Origin: Halisarca cf. caerulea
Taxonomy: Eukaryota; Porifera; Demospongiae; Chondrillida; Halisarcidae
Direction of reading: 5' to 3'
DNA length: 64,000 nucleotides
Assembly (NCBI GenBank): GCA_963170055.1
Contig: CAUJGJ010000444.1
Coordinates: 3,620,318-3,684,317 of the forward strand
The translations under genes were made by a program, and so were the position numbers. A model generated the notes under the pieces. The model worked only from the letters and a program-made list of their open reading frames with translations, was not told the DNA's origin and ran no database searches. Position 1 is the first letter of the stretch; each line of letters opens with the position of its first letter. Of the stretch, positions 35,144 to 47,579 are shown in pieces.

Positions 35144-38100
35144 TTAATTGATTGAGACTCCTAATGTAGCCATTAGATAATCATCATGTGTTAGTGTCAT
35201 CATTGCCTTAACCTCTGATGGCACCACGAGGTTGGCAGGATTAAAGCTGGACTGGCACACTGTAACACATGTTAAGCTAACATGGTAGTACACATTACCA
35301 TATCTCTGCCGATATGTCCCATCTGGGGCAGTATAGCCCTGGTGATCTTTCTGCTGGATGACCAAGTCATATGGCGCCACGGAGGGAAAACTCCTCCTAC
35401 ACCCAAAACAGGTTGACACCAGCCCACTCCTAAGCATTAAAATGAATGGAGCATTGCTTGGCCCTGGCAAAGAAACATTGGGTGGTGTCCACAGCTGGGG
35501 TAGTCCTTGGAAAGGTAGTGGATTTACTACTCTTGGATGTGTCAGATATGGTGTCAGGGATGGCGGAGATAATATTGCCTGAGGCTGAAAGCAAGGTGAA
35601 TTTGGGACTTGTTAACCCAGAGGGCTGCGGCAAACTCCCGGATTCTGAAAATAAAGTATGCGTAGACATATATAACTTCCAGCCATACGCGGTGGTAGAC
35701 TTGTGTCGGATAACGGAATTGATGGGACAGGGATGGAGGATGCCTGTTGTTGAGTATACACAGTGTGTACAGGAGGAACACTCTGATCAGAAGATAGACC
35801 AGCTGGTTGCACAGTAGGCATAGAGACCACTGGTTGGCTATACGTTGCAGTAACATGAGGTTGTTGATCTTTATTAGCTAGAGAATTGGCCACTGATGAA
35901 CCAGCCAGCGACAAGATAGATGTGGAAGCTGAATGTTGGTTAGATTGGTAAATTTCTGAGAGAAGAGGCTGATGTCACACCTACATGACTCATCAAAGGC
36001 CGTTTAGGCAGTTTCTTACGGGGAAGCTTACCTCCCTTTCTCCCAGCACCAGGCAGCATACCATGCTTTGAGAAGTGATAGAGATTAGGTGCCTTCATCT
36101 TGCCTGCCAATGTCTGCAGGAAATCGCTTAAGTCATCCTGCCTACTTGCAGCAGCAACGGTATGGGAACATAAGGACAAAGATTGGAAATACATGCAGCG
36201 GTGATCACAGGTGTACAAATTCCCCTTGCGTTTTACTAAATGCGGATGAGTATTTGTTGTTGACAGCACGAAGCAATCTTTAGCATCTCCACCTGGTACT
36301 GCCACAATGGCTGCTGGATTGTTGTAGATGTTGCCTGCTTTATGCCAGGTTCCCTGGGCTGTGGCATGATCTTGAGGTATGGATAACAATGCTGCTGCAT
36401 CTTCTGCTGGAAGTGATAATCCCATTTCTTGATCTGGTAGTGCTGAAGTTTCTTGCTGTTTCTTTTGCTTTCCCTTCCTGCTATTGACTTCATAATCTTT
36501 GATTGACCCTTCTTCGATGGTGATTCAGAAACTGTTGAAGCCTTTATTTGATTCAAACGCTGTTCTTCGGTCATTCTCCACCATCATCCTGGTTCTGAAA
36601 CTTCTCAATCCTTAAAAGGCCTTCGAAGCGAGTATTCCCCTTCATTGATGATTGCCTTTTCTACCTCACGCTGTTGCTGGCTAACCAATTCCTGCATTTT
36701 GGTATTGAATTCTGGCCAGTGGTTCTTTTTCCATTGAACTTTCTCTTTTATGACTCGGTTCATTGCTTCATTAGAGTTGGTAAAATAGGGCAAAGGTGGA
36801 CTGCCTAACCCAGCTTTTTCTCGAATGCCTCTCAATGTGCTATTGCAGAATTCAGGAGCCTTGAACTGCTTAAACCACGAGTAGAATGTAGATTCCAAGC
36901 CTGCATTCTCTCCCCATTTTTCCCACACTGGTCGTAATGTCTCAAGCTGCTCATTAAATTCCTCCTCAATAGCACAGTCTACCAATCCTTGCAATTGAGA
37001 ACCCTCACTGTTGTCTGCTCCAAAGATGTCCTGAATGTACTGCTTGATAACACTCGATGGATAATTTTTCTCATGAAGGTGGCGTTTAATATTGGCCTGT
37101 AAATGCCTGAAGCATCGCAGCTGTAAGGTACCTCGAAACTGCTGACTTATTGCTGCAATCAAAGCTCTCTTATCGTCTGTTCCAACTGCCCTTATATTTG
37201 CAAGAGTGCGCTTCAAACCAATAAGAGAAGAAAGGAAGAAGTTATAATTTCTAAACTCCTTCCTGTAATGTACAGTATAAGAATGAGCCCCATCATCCAA
37301 GGTGACCTACCACTGGAATTCTCTACAAGAAGGTGCTGGTACACAATGGGTGTAACACTAAAATTACCCAGATTAAATGTGTGGTCAATTCCCATTATAC
37401 AAACTGTGATTCAGAGTAGCAGAATCTTTCCAAATCAGTGAGCTGCTGTGCTGTTGCCAGTATTGCCATTGGCTCAGGTGCGCAGGTGACTTCTTGGACG
37501 AACCTTGTCCCTTTTTGAGCCAGCTTGCATTGTTCCATGGTGACGAACAATATGTCACACACTTCACCCTTAGTCTGTATCCTTGTACCTTGAGATTGGA
37601 ACTTAATATTATAGGCTTGTTTGCGGTTCCTAGGTATTTGCCCTGCACTGGTTGCATATACTAGCCCTCCCTTCTTTTGTAAGACATTGTCTACGGCTCC
37701 TTTGGCGACTTGCCTGCCCCACTCAGTGCAGTGGAGAGATTCTTCCTCACACTAATTGCTGTCCTGTACTATGGCCTTTGCTTTGAACTATTACCATGAG
37801 CACGCACAAGGACCTGATGCTCAGGAACACCATCAAACTTGTATAAAATCAAATCAAGGGGATGTTGCACTCCAGATGAATCTAAAGGTATGATAATATC
37901 ATATGTTAGATTTGTATATGTAGTAACAGTTACTGTACATTTTAGCAAGTTTCAAGAGATTTGCATGTAACACTTACAAGGATTAATTGGGAATAAAAAA
38001 TAGCTCACCATATATATTGGCTGTAACCTTCCTGAAACTTTGATCAGTACCATGGATTCTGTATACTCTTTTAAGTGAAAATGCTTCCATTTTCTGCACT

Positions 38101-38438
38101 TGATGTGTTCCTTTCTGTACTTTGGATACCTTTACCACTGTATTGGTATCTCACAAAACCAAAACCTGAGTGGTATCTACTACTCGATTATTACACCAGA
38201 CCCCCATGTCATCACATTCTATATCACCACTGTCTTCAAGTGCTTTGCAGTCAACCAAAAAGCAAGCATTGTGATTGACTGATGTCGGAGCTTTGGTGCA
38301 CAGGTGTTGTGGGCTATGCTGCAGATGTAACAGACATTTTACACTAGACTCAAGTGAAAAGAGACGTTTTCTGTGTGAGCCAATTCGAGCGAATTCGGGT
38401 AATCCACGATCTCCTTCATAGTACTGAGGTAACTTCAA
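35144..38438 (-). pseudogene. MULE transposase with SWIM finger and C-terminal zinc ribbon
   Basis: Mutator-type transposase read on the minus strand in several frames. N-terminal blocks are IECDDMGVW (near 38190-38230) and KFDGVPEHQVLVRAHGNSSK (near 37790-37840). Then QGKYLGTANKPIILSS, the catalytic core with GIDHTFNLGNFSVTPIVYQH, AVGTDDKRALIAAISQQF, LQLRCFRHLQANIKRHLHE and YFTNSNEAMNRVIKEK. The SWIM finger is YTCDHRCMYFQSLSLCSH (36170-36230). The C-terminal zinc ribbon is CFGCRRSFPSVAPYDLVIQQ with RYGNVYYH. Stops or frameshifts occur near 37250-37300 (an indel after GRSPW), 36612 (TGA) and elsewhere; some gaps may be introns. Possible upstream acidic exons are 39066-39195 (SSDILDSDSEEDVDP) and 39311-39517. 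Likely inactive as it stands. Confidence 0.9.
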
Positions 38439-39559
38439 CGAAAGAAGTTCAATGTATCTCCTGTAAAAAATAATACAAAATTAATTTAATGATCACTTTA
38501 AAAGTATTGCTAGCATGCTTACCATCACATACAATAAGATGATATTGTAAAGTAGTACCCTCCTTGTTCACAACCATGCACTTAATTTTATGAATCCCCT
38601 CATTTTTTGGGGGGGGGGGAGCAGAAAATTTGTGCCGTTCAGTCATGTTATTATTGGACCACTGTAAAATTCAGTCCCGGGAACATTTATTATTGTAACC
38701 GACCCCCTGTAATTTTTGGGAACTCCTAAAATTTGTGGAATTTAAAGAAGTGTGAGCTGAAGCATGCAGCTATATGCTAACAAAGAATATTTACAATTAA
38801 GTTCAACTTAATTAGTGAAAGTTTTATACCAGGTCCTTTCAAAATGATTTAATCGCTAACTTGTGTGATCTTGTTAGGTAATGGCCAAGGAGTGACCATG
38901 CATGGCCATACTATCCATACTAGTTGTATGGCCCAGCTATTCACAAATGCATTACCCACTTGTGAAATCCACATAATTAATATTTTAATACTATGCATGG
39001 TTGTGAAAATTTTCCAATAAAGAGTATTATGCAGAAAGCAAGCTGAATTGGTACTGCATGTACTTGCCTCATATCAAGCATTGGGTCCACATCTTCCTCA
39101 GAATCAGAGTCTAAAATGTCACTAGATAAACTGCAGTTACTGTCCGAATCATTCGGCGTATCACTGTCATCAAACAGCTGAGTAGAACTTGCTGGATATA
39201 TACGTAAGTGACCTAATTGTAAAAGGATATGCAGCACAAAAGATTATCATAATATTGATGATTGCAGATTATCCCAGTGAAATTATGGTATAATAATAAT
39301 TATATAGAATCTAAATCATATTTAATATTATTTCTTTTTCAAGACAAGCTAACCTCTTTTTGACTTTGCTAATAAATGTGCTATTCTCACTGTCCTCGGA
39401 GCTCACAGGAACTGATCTCTTTTCTGGAGTAACCAGATTGATAATCTTTGGCTGTCTTTTTATGCTTCCATCATCAGATTCACTGCAAAGATTTTCATAT
39501 TGATGTATATATGTCACAGTTAAAATTTAATATGAAAGTAAAGCATGCAAAATGTACTA

Positions 39560-40213
39560 CCGTACGCGCTCTAATTTTCGCGGGCTTAAACTTTCGAGGA
39601 TTTCGCAAATTCGCGGTTTTCGCGTTTTTATTTTCGCGGGTCCCCATCCAGTGCCTCTGTTTTTTTTTGTTCAAGTTAACTAGTGATAGACCTGAGTAGA
39701 CCCTAGATCGCAATTGGTACTCTAAAGTTTTAATGATTGTCAAGCCAAACAGGCCAGGCAATGACACAGACACATGAGCGGTTTCTTCCTCCGAATTGTT
39801 GCATATTTCTTTTCTAACAGCATCTGCCATGCTTGATGGGACAACTTGCTCCAAATCTGGGAAGTCCGCACGCTTGCGAACCAAAAACGAACGAATCGGG
39901 CGACATTCTTCAATCACCGTCAGGTAGCTACAGGCACATGCGAACGCAAGCGAAGACAAAATGAAGGCAGCGGGCTAGCCTATACCTTCTTTCACACCTA
40001 TATTAGGTATATCATCATGGATCTAATAAGAATACAACAAGGCGTCGACAGCGCTGCTCGCTGTTCAGCGACAGCCATTTTATATCATTACGATGGCCAT
40101 TTTATATCACTGCGCAAGATTTCAAACTTTTCGCTGATTTAAACTTTCGCGGATGGCTTCCAATCTGCGAAAACCGCGAAAGTTTAGGCCCGCGAAAATT
40201 AGAGCGCGTACGG
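39560..40213. mobile_element. CCGTACGCGC MITE, copy A (inside the MULE)
   Basis: 654 bp, TA-flanked (39558-39559, 40214-40215). The TIRs are long: CCGTACGCGCTCTAATTTTC at the left and the complement of GAAAATTAGAGCGCGTACGG at the right, with further CGCGAAA-type palindromes inside (GGATGGCTTCCAATC near the right end). It has a minus-strand frame with VRKRADFPDLEQVVPSSMAD that is also present in copy C. Differences from copy C are mostly residue-changing, so no selection is evident. Confidence 0.93.
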
Positions 40214-40615
40214 TAGACTAAGTTCACAATAATGCAATTTTCAGCATCTTTCACAGCTTTCTTTCCGCTGACCTGCTCAACAAAATGCAGTCCTCCATTG
40301 AGTCCTTGTTAGGAGTCTGAAGAGCCTCTAGTTCACTACTTTCACTAAATTATATAAAAAAAGGAAACAATTACAGTTACCTATGTGGATGGATGTCCTA
40401 TTTTTTGTAAATTCATCAGCGATTTACCTTGATGCATTTTCCTTTCTTGAACAGTCTGCCTCCATCGTTAAGCACTCGTTGCATGACTTAATATCTAAAA
40501 GTTTTCAATAGTTTACTAAACAATGAACCATTGTTATGTTTGTACTTCAAGGCATAGTATGATGCCCGTGACGGATTGTGAAGATATGAGTTGGAAAGTA
40601 GTACCTTATTGATGA

Positions 40616-40972
40616 AAGTACAAGTTTACACCTAAGTAACCTTTAGGTATCGTTTTGCAACTTCTCATTCTTCAGTAGTATGAATTTGTTCGGTTATGAA
40701 CGACTGCGGTGACAAAGCCGGCCATATTTACTATGCGGTAAATGGTGATGATTAAGTAGCATGAATGGATAACTCACAAAAATTACCTTCCAATGAAATC
40801 ATAGTGAACGTCATCTTTTGAAATTGTATTAAACTTTTTCAAATAGGAGAGCGTATAGTCTCGTTCCCAGCCCAAGCACGGTGATCAGTGGCGGCCATAT
40901 TATCTTTTCCGTATTCTGCTATTCCGTAATTCTGTATTCCGCTATTCCGTGTTCCGCATTTTAGTAAATCCC
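40616..40972 (-). repeat. Right TIR of the MULE
   Basis: Reverse complement of 34149-34490 with about 85-90 percent identity by eye. It has one extra segment of about 25 bp at 40856-40882 holding TAGTCTCGTTCCCAG, the terminal motif of the DUF6589 element. Confidence 0.9.
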
Positions 40973-40989
40973 CCTCACACAGCCCAATA

Positions 40990-41830
40990 GGGAAAACAAG
41001 TTGAGCACCCACAACAAGTAAGTTATTGTATGACCAACTATGCATTGGCTCTTTTTTGCATTCGGCCCTCCAGAGCTTCGCGCCCTCAGGAACTCCAGCA
41101 ATAAATACGCCAATGTACAGCTGTTCATACGAATGACTTACTAAAAACGCGATCTGCAAGTTTAAAGCGTATTTATGCCATTTTCCACAATTTCGATGTT
41201 GGCAATCATGGCATTCTGCTGTTTAGTTGAAGATTCTAGTGTAGCGGCTTTACTTGGAAAGGTTATTATGGCTCAATAAAATCCTGCACTAGTTAATGGA
41301 CCAATCACTCCATCTTCTTACTACCACCTAAGCATGACATGTAGGAACTGCTCTGGTGTTTTAGAATCTGAAAACTAAAGAAAATACCATATGAGCATTA
41401 ATTTCCATGTGACTAAATTTTTGTGGCTCTGAGCATTTTGCGTTTTTGTTTGTGGTACCCTTCTGATGAAAATTTATATGGTTTCCATAGTGCAGTGCAA
41501 ATTTTATATAAAACTGAATGTTGCATCGCATTCATTACATCAGTCTTGACTTTTAGTTATGTCTGCCCCCCTGAAATAGATGTGAATGCCTGCCTTATTA
41601 CAAAGTGACCATTTCCATCAATCTATGAATATCATTATCAAATTACACTTTGTCAGGAGCTCACAATATTTAGGTTAGGAACTTATTATTATGCACTCCT
41701 TGCGTGGAATATTGGAGAAGAAATCATGAGATTACTTTCCATCTATACTAGATTTTTGCTTTCTAGCAACGGTTCCTTAATCTTTGGGTGATTGGACTAG
41801 GATATCCTGAACTATGTTATACGTATGCCT
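40990..41830. other. Intronic sequence, nothing recognised
   Basis: AT-rich, short frames only. It follows the right MULE target duplication. Confidence 0.4.
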
Positions 41831-41837
41831 TCCAACA

Positions 41838-42690
41838 ATATTATGTTAACCATGTTGGCATTGCTTGGTTCTAATGATAGAAATTAACAAATTGCTGCTT
41901 CACGTAACTCGAGAACACCAACATCAAATATCTGAACACAAGTAACGCTAGCTGAATTCTAAAACTCAAACACAAACTAAATAAACTCCAAATGTCACTT
42001 AACATTTTGAATTCTACTAAATACTTTTCAATCAAATTTTATTGGGTACTACACGGTGCGAGTGCAGGACGGACGCTCATTCCGTCCAAGTCTTGTAGCT
42101 GTCTTATATCAGACAAAACGTTCCGTTTTTATGATTTGTATTGTACTCGGATTATAGTAGAACCACACTGCCACAGCAGAGATTATAGGACCTATTGTGG
42201 CAAATTTTACATAGGTTCCCAGTTACATACTAATACTTGCTTTCTGCATTGGTTATAATTTGGCTACAAACTAGACCTTCATTGCCATGGAAGTTACTTT
42301 TTGCCTTCTATTGCTACCAGGTGCCAATCCTACAAATTATGATGGTAGACCTTACAAGCGTGATGATGTATCTATAGTCTGGGGCAGTTTAGAATTGCTC
42401 TGTATGACATTCTTAGCAACCATTAAAGAGCCAATTCATCTCTCTACTTGGCAACCATAAAATATGAAGTGACATTTCTAAATCTGTTCACTTCCTGAAG
42501 GAAACTGAACTAAAAGCTGCATACTCAGTTGTATAGTTCCATTTAAGTACAGCAGGACATTGAATAGCTAGCTAGCTTTACTTGTGTTCAGTTATTTGGA
42601 GGTGGTGTTCTCTAGTTGCGTGAAGCAGCAAGTTATTTCTATTGTTTGGGACCAAGCAAACCTACCACTACCAAACAGAGAACTTCGAAG
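41838..42690. mobile_element. 850-bp element with about 100-bp inverted ends
   Basis: TTGCTGCTTCACGTAACTCG, AGAACACCA and CTGAACACAAGTAACGCTAGC on the left (41850-41955) match the reverse complement of GCTAGCTTTACTTGTGTTCAG and TTCTCTAGTTGCGTGAAGCA on the right (42550-42650). Outer limits are approximate. No coding was recognised. Confidence 0.75.
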
Positions 42691-42699
42691 AATAAAGAA

Positions 42700-43260
42700 G
42701 GTCCTCTGCAGCTACCAGACTGATTGGCAATTGACATTACAATGATATGTGATTTATTTGTTTGTTGTCTGCTTGTTTACTTGTAACAATTCACTGGGTC
42801 TCCTGACAAGTAGCCAATGGACTATATGGGTTCCCAGTCGTAATGAGAGTAATAACTCAATCAATCAATCAATCGAATAAATGGCCTTTGTTACATGCAG
42901 GTTGCGTTATATACATCTACATCCTAAGTTTGGCAAAATTGCATAAGACCCGTACAAGTAATACCCTGTCTTAGACCATCATGAATGTTTAATGAGTTAA
43001 TTACGTACCTTTGATGTTTAACGCTTTCCCACACCATCTAACACACTAATTTCCTTGTGGGAGAAGTGATCAAGTTGCTAATTTAAACTTAGACTCCTTA
43101 GGGAGTCTAATAAATTTAGATTCCTTATCCACTTCTTTATTTTGCAAATTTCACACGTGGCTAGCTAGAGCAGATAAATAAACAGACTACAAAGCACTTA
43201 AATCCACTTGTACTTGCACTTGAAGCACTTGCATCCCAAACAGAAAAATCAAACATTTCA
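42700..43260. other. Intronic sequence with short palindrome
   Basis: TTAGACTCC TTAGG GAGTCTAA at about 43089-43111 forms a small hairpin. Nothing else was recognised. Confidence 0.4.
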
Positions 43261-43267
43261 TCCAATA

Positions 43268-43956
43268 CCGTACGCGCTCTAATTTTCGTGGGCCTAAACT
43301 TTCGCGTTTTTCGCGGATTGGAAGCCATCCGCGAAAGTTTAAATCAGCGAAAAGTTTGAAATCTTTGCAAGCTTGCGCAGTGATATAAAATGGCCGTCGC
43401 AGTGTTTTAAAATGGCCGTCGCTAAACAGCAGGCGGCACTGTTGACGCTTTGTTGTATTGTTATTAGATCCATGATGATATACCTATGTAGTTGTGAAAG
43501 AAGGTATCGGCTTGTCCGCTGCCATTATTTTGTCTTCGTTTGCGTTCGCATGTGCCAGTAGCTACCTGACGGTGATAAAGAATGTCACGATCGATTCGTT
43601 TGTTTTTGGTTCATAAGCGTCCGGACTTTCCAGATTTGGAGCAATTAAGTTGTCCCATCAAGTATGGCAGATGCTGTTAGAAAAGAAATATACAACACTT
43701 CGAACCGAGGAAGAAACCGCTCACGTCTTTGTCATTGCCCTGTTTGGCTTGGCAATCTTTAGAACTTAAAGTGCTAATTGCAATCTATGGTCAGCTCAGG
43801 TCTATCATCAGTTAACTTGCACCATAGATGCTCAATCTATGCCTGGACAAAGAAAACAGAGGCACTGGATGGGGACCCGCGAAAATAAAAACGCGAAAAT
43901 CGTGAATTTGCGACATCCACGAAAATTTAAGCCCGCGAAAATTAGAGCGTGTACGG
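43268..43956. mobile_element. CCGTACGCGC MITE, copy B (opposite orientation)
   Basis: 689 bp, TA-flanked (43266-43267, 43957-43958). The left end corresponds to the right end of copies A and C. The internal frame is broken (GGAGCAATTAAGTTGTCCC region). TAAAATGGCCGTCGC motifs lie near the left end. Confidence 0.93.
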
Positions 43957-44139
43957 TAAGCGATAATCGCGTGTCTTTTAGATTTTCGAGATCTTCTGGT
44001 GCTTTTCTTTCTCATACTAGTTTGTTTCAATCACCAACTCAGTCTCTCCAATGCTGGACAGCCCACTTTGTCTGCTTTAGGGTACTTGGAGGAACAGCTC
44101 AAACTCTTAGTGATATTTTTGTCCGATGAGTGGACCTGA

Positions 44140-44630
44140 TCTAGGTGACAAATGTCTTTGAAATTGATAAACTGCAGGATCCACGGTTTCATCTATTAAA
44201 AGATCTCCTCACTAAAGCCTTCGTATATTGTGCGGGTCTAAACCAGTTGATACCCTCCCCCTCAATATCTTTGCCATTAGAATCCCTCGCTTCGCTTGGG
44301 ATTCTAAATTGCAAAGATCCCTTGGTGTCGGGTATTAACTTGCATATAGACCAAGTTTGAGAAACCACTCTTCGTATCATGAGACACTACGGTGCAAGTG
44401 ATTCCGATCGCAGAGCCAGCTTCTTCTTAAACCTTATGATTACTGCTTAAAAGTCCACTTGTCACGATTCTTTTATCTTAAAAATTAATAGTATATGCTA
44501 AAGCTTGAAGAATGATACCCATCTTAGGGGGGATGCAATCTACGTATGACGGGGGAAGAATAACGGTGCAAAGTAGTCAAGAAACCAATTATGCATGGGT
44601 GTTTCCTGCCTTCCGGTTTGAGAAAGCGAT
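44140..44630. other. No gene recognised
   Basis: Unique-looking intronic sequence between MITE copy B and repeat R copy 2. Confidence 0.35.
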
Positions 44631-44639
44631 AATACCTTG

Positions 44640-45057
44640 TGACGTCATAAGGGGCAGAAGCAAGTACAGGCACGAATGGGAGCAAAGAAGAAATCGCCGT
44701 GTCCTACACTACTTGATCTTTTGGTGAAAGTGAAGCATAAATTCTTCTACGTGACACTACTATTGCAACGCTCATGACAAAGGCAAATTTAAAAGCGTGG
44801 AGAACGATCAATGTCTCGATGTTGATCGCGAGAAGACGACGTTCCTAGCTAGCTCCTGCCTACATAATGGCAACTAGGAAGCTCAACAGCAATTCCTAAA
44901 CTTCTCCACGATGTGTTGGCTAGATACTCAGTTTTTGGGCTTCCTTGAAGCATTTTTAGTGTTTGACTCGAAGTATTGTATAACTAGAGGGTTAGCTGCA
45001 CCATGGATATCTGTAGTTGCACAGAGATGGAGTAAACTACCACTGTGATACATTGTT
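44640..45057 (+). repeat. Dispersed repeat R, copy 2 (uninterrupted)
   Basis: Colinear with 19070-20560 but without the two inserts there. It serves as the empty-site reference for both (junctions near 44710 and 44930). Confidence 0.8.
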
Positions 45058-45733
45058 TTGTCTATTCTTTCATGTTATAAAACATTTAATGGACAATAAA
45101 AGTAGCATAATGTCCCGTGAAACATATTTAAATAGTTATTATTAGGGATAAAACTAAAATCAATCTCTATGAGTCAAAAAAACAAGGTCTTCCAGAGAGA
45201 CTTAATCGTCCTGCTCCATATGGGAGTCTACCAATTTGAGGATGTCCGGGTTTTTCTTGGACTTCGTACCCATTCCAGGCTTTCCAAGGATGTTTCCTCT
45301 TTCTTTGTATTGCTTTAGAAAGCTACATATCCCTGACATAATAGCAGTGTGGCCCTTTTTGCCCAGAATATCTACAATCTGGCAATATGAATTGCCTTTG
45401 CGCTTGAAAGCAAAATTCGGTGAATAATGTAGCTCGATCGAATACACTATTTTCTAAAACTTAACTACATTCATACCCAAGTAAACATTATGTAATGATG
45501 ATGTCTGCTATTGACCGCTGACCGTCGAGTAGATTCCACTGACCGTCGAATGGCCATCGTGTGCCTGACCGTCGACTGTCACCTCATTGACCGCCGGTCG
45601 AACACGTGATATCATTCAGTTTATTATAAAAAGTACCATACATTCTAGAGTCTATGTAATTATAATTCATTCATAGTGATAATACTACAGGGGCGGCATC
45701 TATTAATATATTAATGTGATACACTGTAAGTAT

Positions 45734-45950
45734 GCAAAGTAAATTGATTGTTAGTAATCAAAATTACAGCTAGGGAAAAGGGAAAGAAGCTGAATGCATG
45801 TCTTCAGCACTGAGACAACATAACTCACATTCACATATATGACATAATATATATGTGAATATGAGTTATGTTGTCTCAATCAGCAAAGAACCCTTCTCCC
45901 TTTTCCCTAGCTGTAATTTTGAATGCTAACAATCAATTTACTTTGCACAA
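45734..45950. mobile_element. 217-bp foldback element
   Basis: Arms of about 100 bp: TGCAAAGTAAATTGATTGTTAG and ATTACAGCTAGGGAAAAGGG at the left, with the complements CCCTTTTCCCTAGCTGTAAT and AACAATCAATTTACTTTGCA at the right. The centre is ATATATGTGAATATGAGTTA-like. No coding. Confidence 0.9.
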
Positions 45951-47500
45951 TTACCACATTATTAATAATATATCATAATAATAATAATTATCATCATCAC
46001 TGGTCATAGCCAAAACAGCCCTTAACCTCAGCAGAATAAATCATTGCATCCTGCAAGACAGCAGGCAAAGAGTCAGATAAAATAATGCATAATTCAAGGA
46101 GGTGAGACGAAAACAACCGAAAAACAATGAACAAGAGCTGTTACAAAAGGAATGAATAATTAACAACACCTAAACACGGGGAGCACAGCCAACATTACTG
46201 GACAGATGACACACTAAGACTGATATAATAATAATTAATAATTAATTCATAATACAAGTATAATATGTGGACAACTACAGCAAAAAATATGCTGGTAATG
46301 ATGAGAAAATGCAATTAATAATTACACAATAATAATAATAACCATGATGACATGCAAAGCTACACATACATGCACATTGCATATAGTTAGTCCGATATAC
46401 CAACCGGCACATGAGTACCAAGGATAGACAAAGCATTCCCATGTTGGATGGCAATAGACAGTTGCTGTGTCAGATAAAAGTGGGACTTCTCTTCAAGAGT
46501 AACTGACTTCACTCTATAAGACAGTTTGTGAAGGAAAACTCTGGTCTCAGGGATATTTCATTCATAGTAATTATAATTATAATAATAATTAGGCAGGAGG
46601 GGACAAATGAGAAAATCTAATCTGTATATTTTGACTAATAATGACAAATACAGTAATGGATCAAGTTACACATTATGCATGTTTGTGTGTTGCACATTCT
46701 AATCTGCCCAAGATGGCTGCCTAACGAAGCCAAGAGCTACGTAAAAAAAATTTGGGCTAAAACATTGCTTCTGCTTAATTTCTAAGGCTACATCTTTGTT
46801 CTTCTGTGAAGTTTAGCTAATTACATTTACAATCATAGCTGGAATGTAAGTTTCATTACTTGTGATTCACATTGGGCTTATGTAGCCTGCAATTTAAAAA
46901 TGAAGGATTAGAAAGAGGAAGGTTCATCCAAACCCAGCAAACCACCCCTGAATATGCCACTGTACTACTGAATAACCCACATATGACCATCATAGACGTT
47001 TTAATATCACTTGGGATTTTAGGACAAGGTTTTCTTCTGTTTGGATAAGCATTTTCATTCTCGATCAACTATCTCGGTCTATTTACTCTACAGAGTTAGC
47101 ACCTCCACAGTCTCCTCGTCATACAAAGTCTACTCTTCCACCAATCAAAATACCCTCCTCCTTCATCATAACTGTACCTTTCCCCTTCATCTTATACTCT
47201 CCCCCTTCGTTATTGTTTTACCGCCCCCCTTTATCACCATCTAACCTACTTCTTCAGTTTCACCCTGCCCCTTCATCGTCTTATCGACACCCTCCCTCAA
47301 CTACTCACCCTCCACATTTAGCATATCCTTAACCTCCACAACTAACATATTTTCACTCTTTCCATTATCATACTATCACTATCCACAGCTAAGGTACTGT
47401 TGTGATTGGTGGATTCTGGTTACCAACCAACACTGCTGCTATCAGTTACGTGTTACTAACAGATTACTTGCATTTTGTTACCATGCATGTGTATCAGTGA
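45951..47500. other. Intronic sequence, nothing recognised
   Basis: AT-rich, with short AAT runs. Pyrimidine-rich at 47080-47390. No family-level similarity was seen in any frame. Confidence 0.4.
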
Positions 47501-47579
47501 TTGATAATGATTGCTGAATATTTCTTGCAAGAATGTATTTTCAGTCTTGGCTAAGAAAATTATGGGGACTTCATTTGAA

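Larger units (their letters stand above)
34149..40972 (-). mobile_element. Complete 6.8-kb MULE (MuDR-type) transposon
   Basis: Long TIRs (34149-34490 and 40616-40972) start GGGCGAGTTACTAAAATGC and GGGATTTACTAAAATGC. CCTCACAC is duplicated exactly outside (34141-34148 and 40973-40980), 8 bp or 9 with one mismatch, as for MULEs. Inside is a minus-strand MULE transposase gene with a SWIM finger. A CCGTACGCGC-type MITE (39560-40213), a TA microsatellite and a hairpin are nested in it. Confidence 0.93.
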
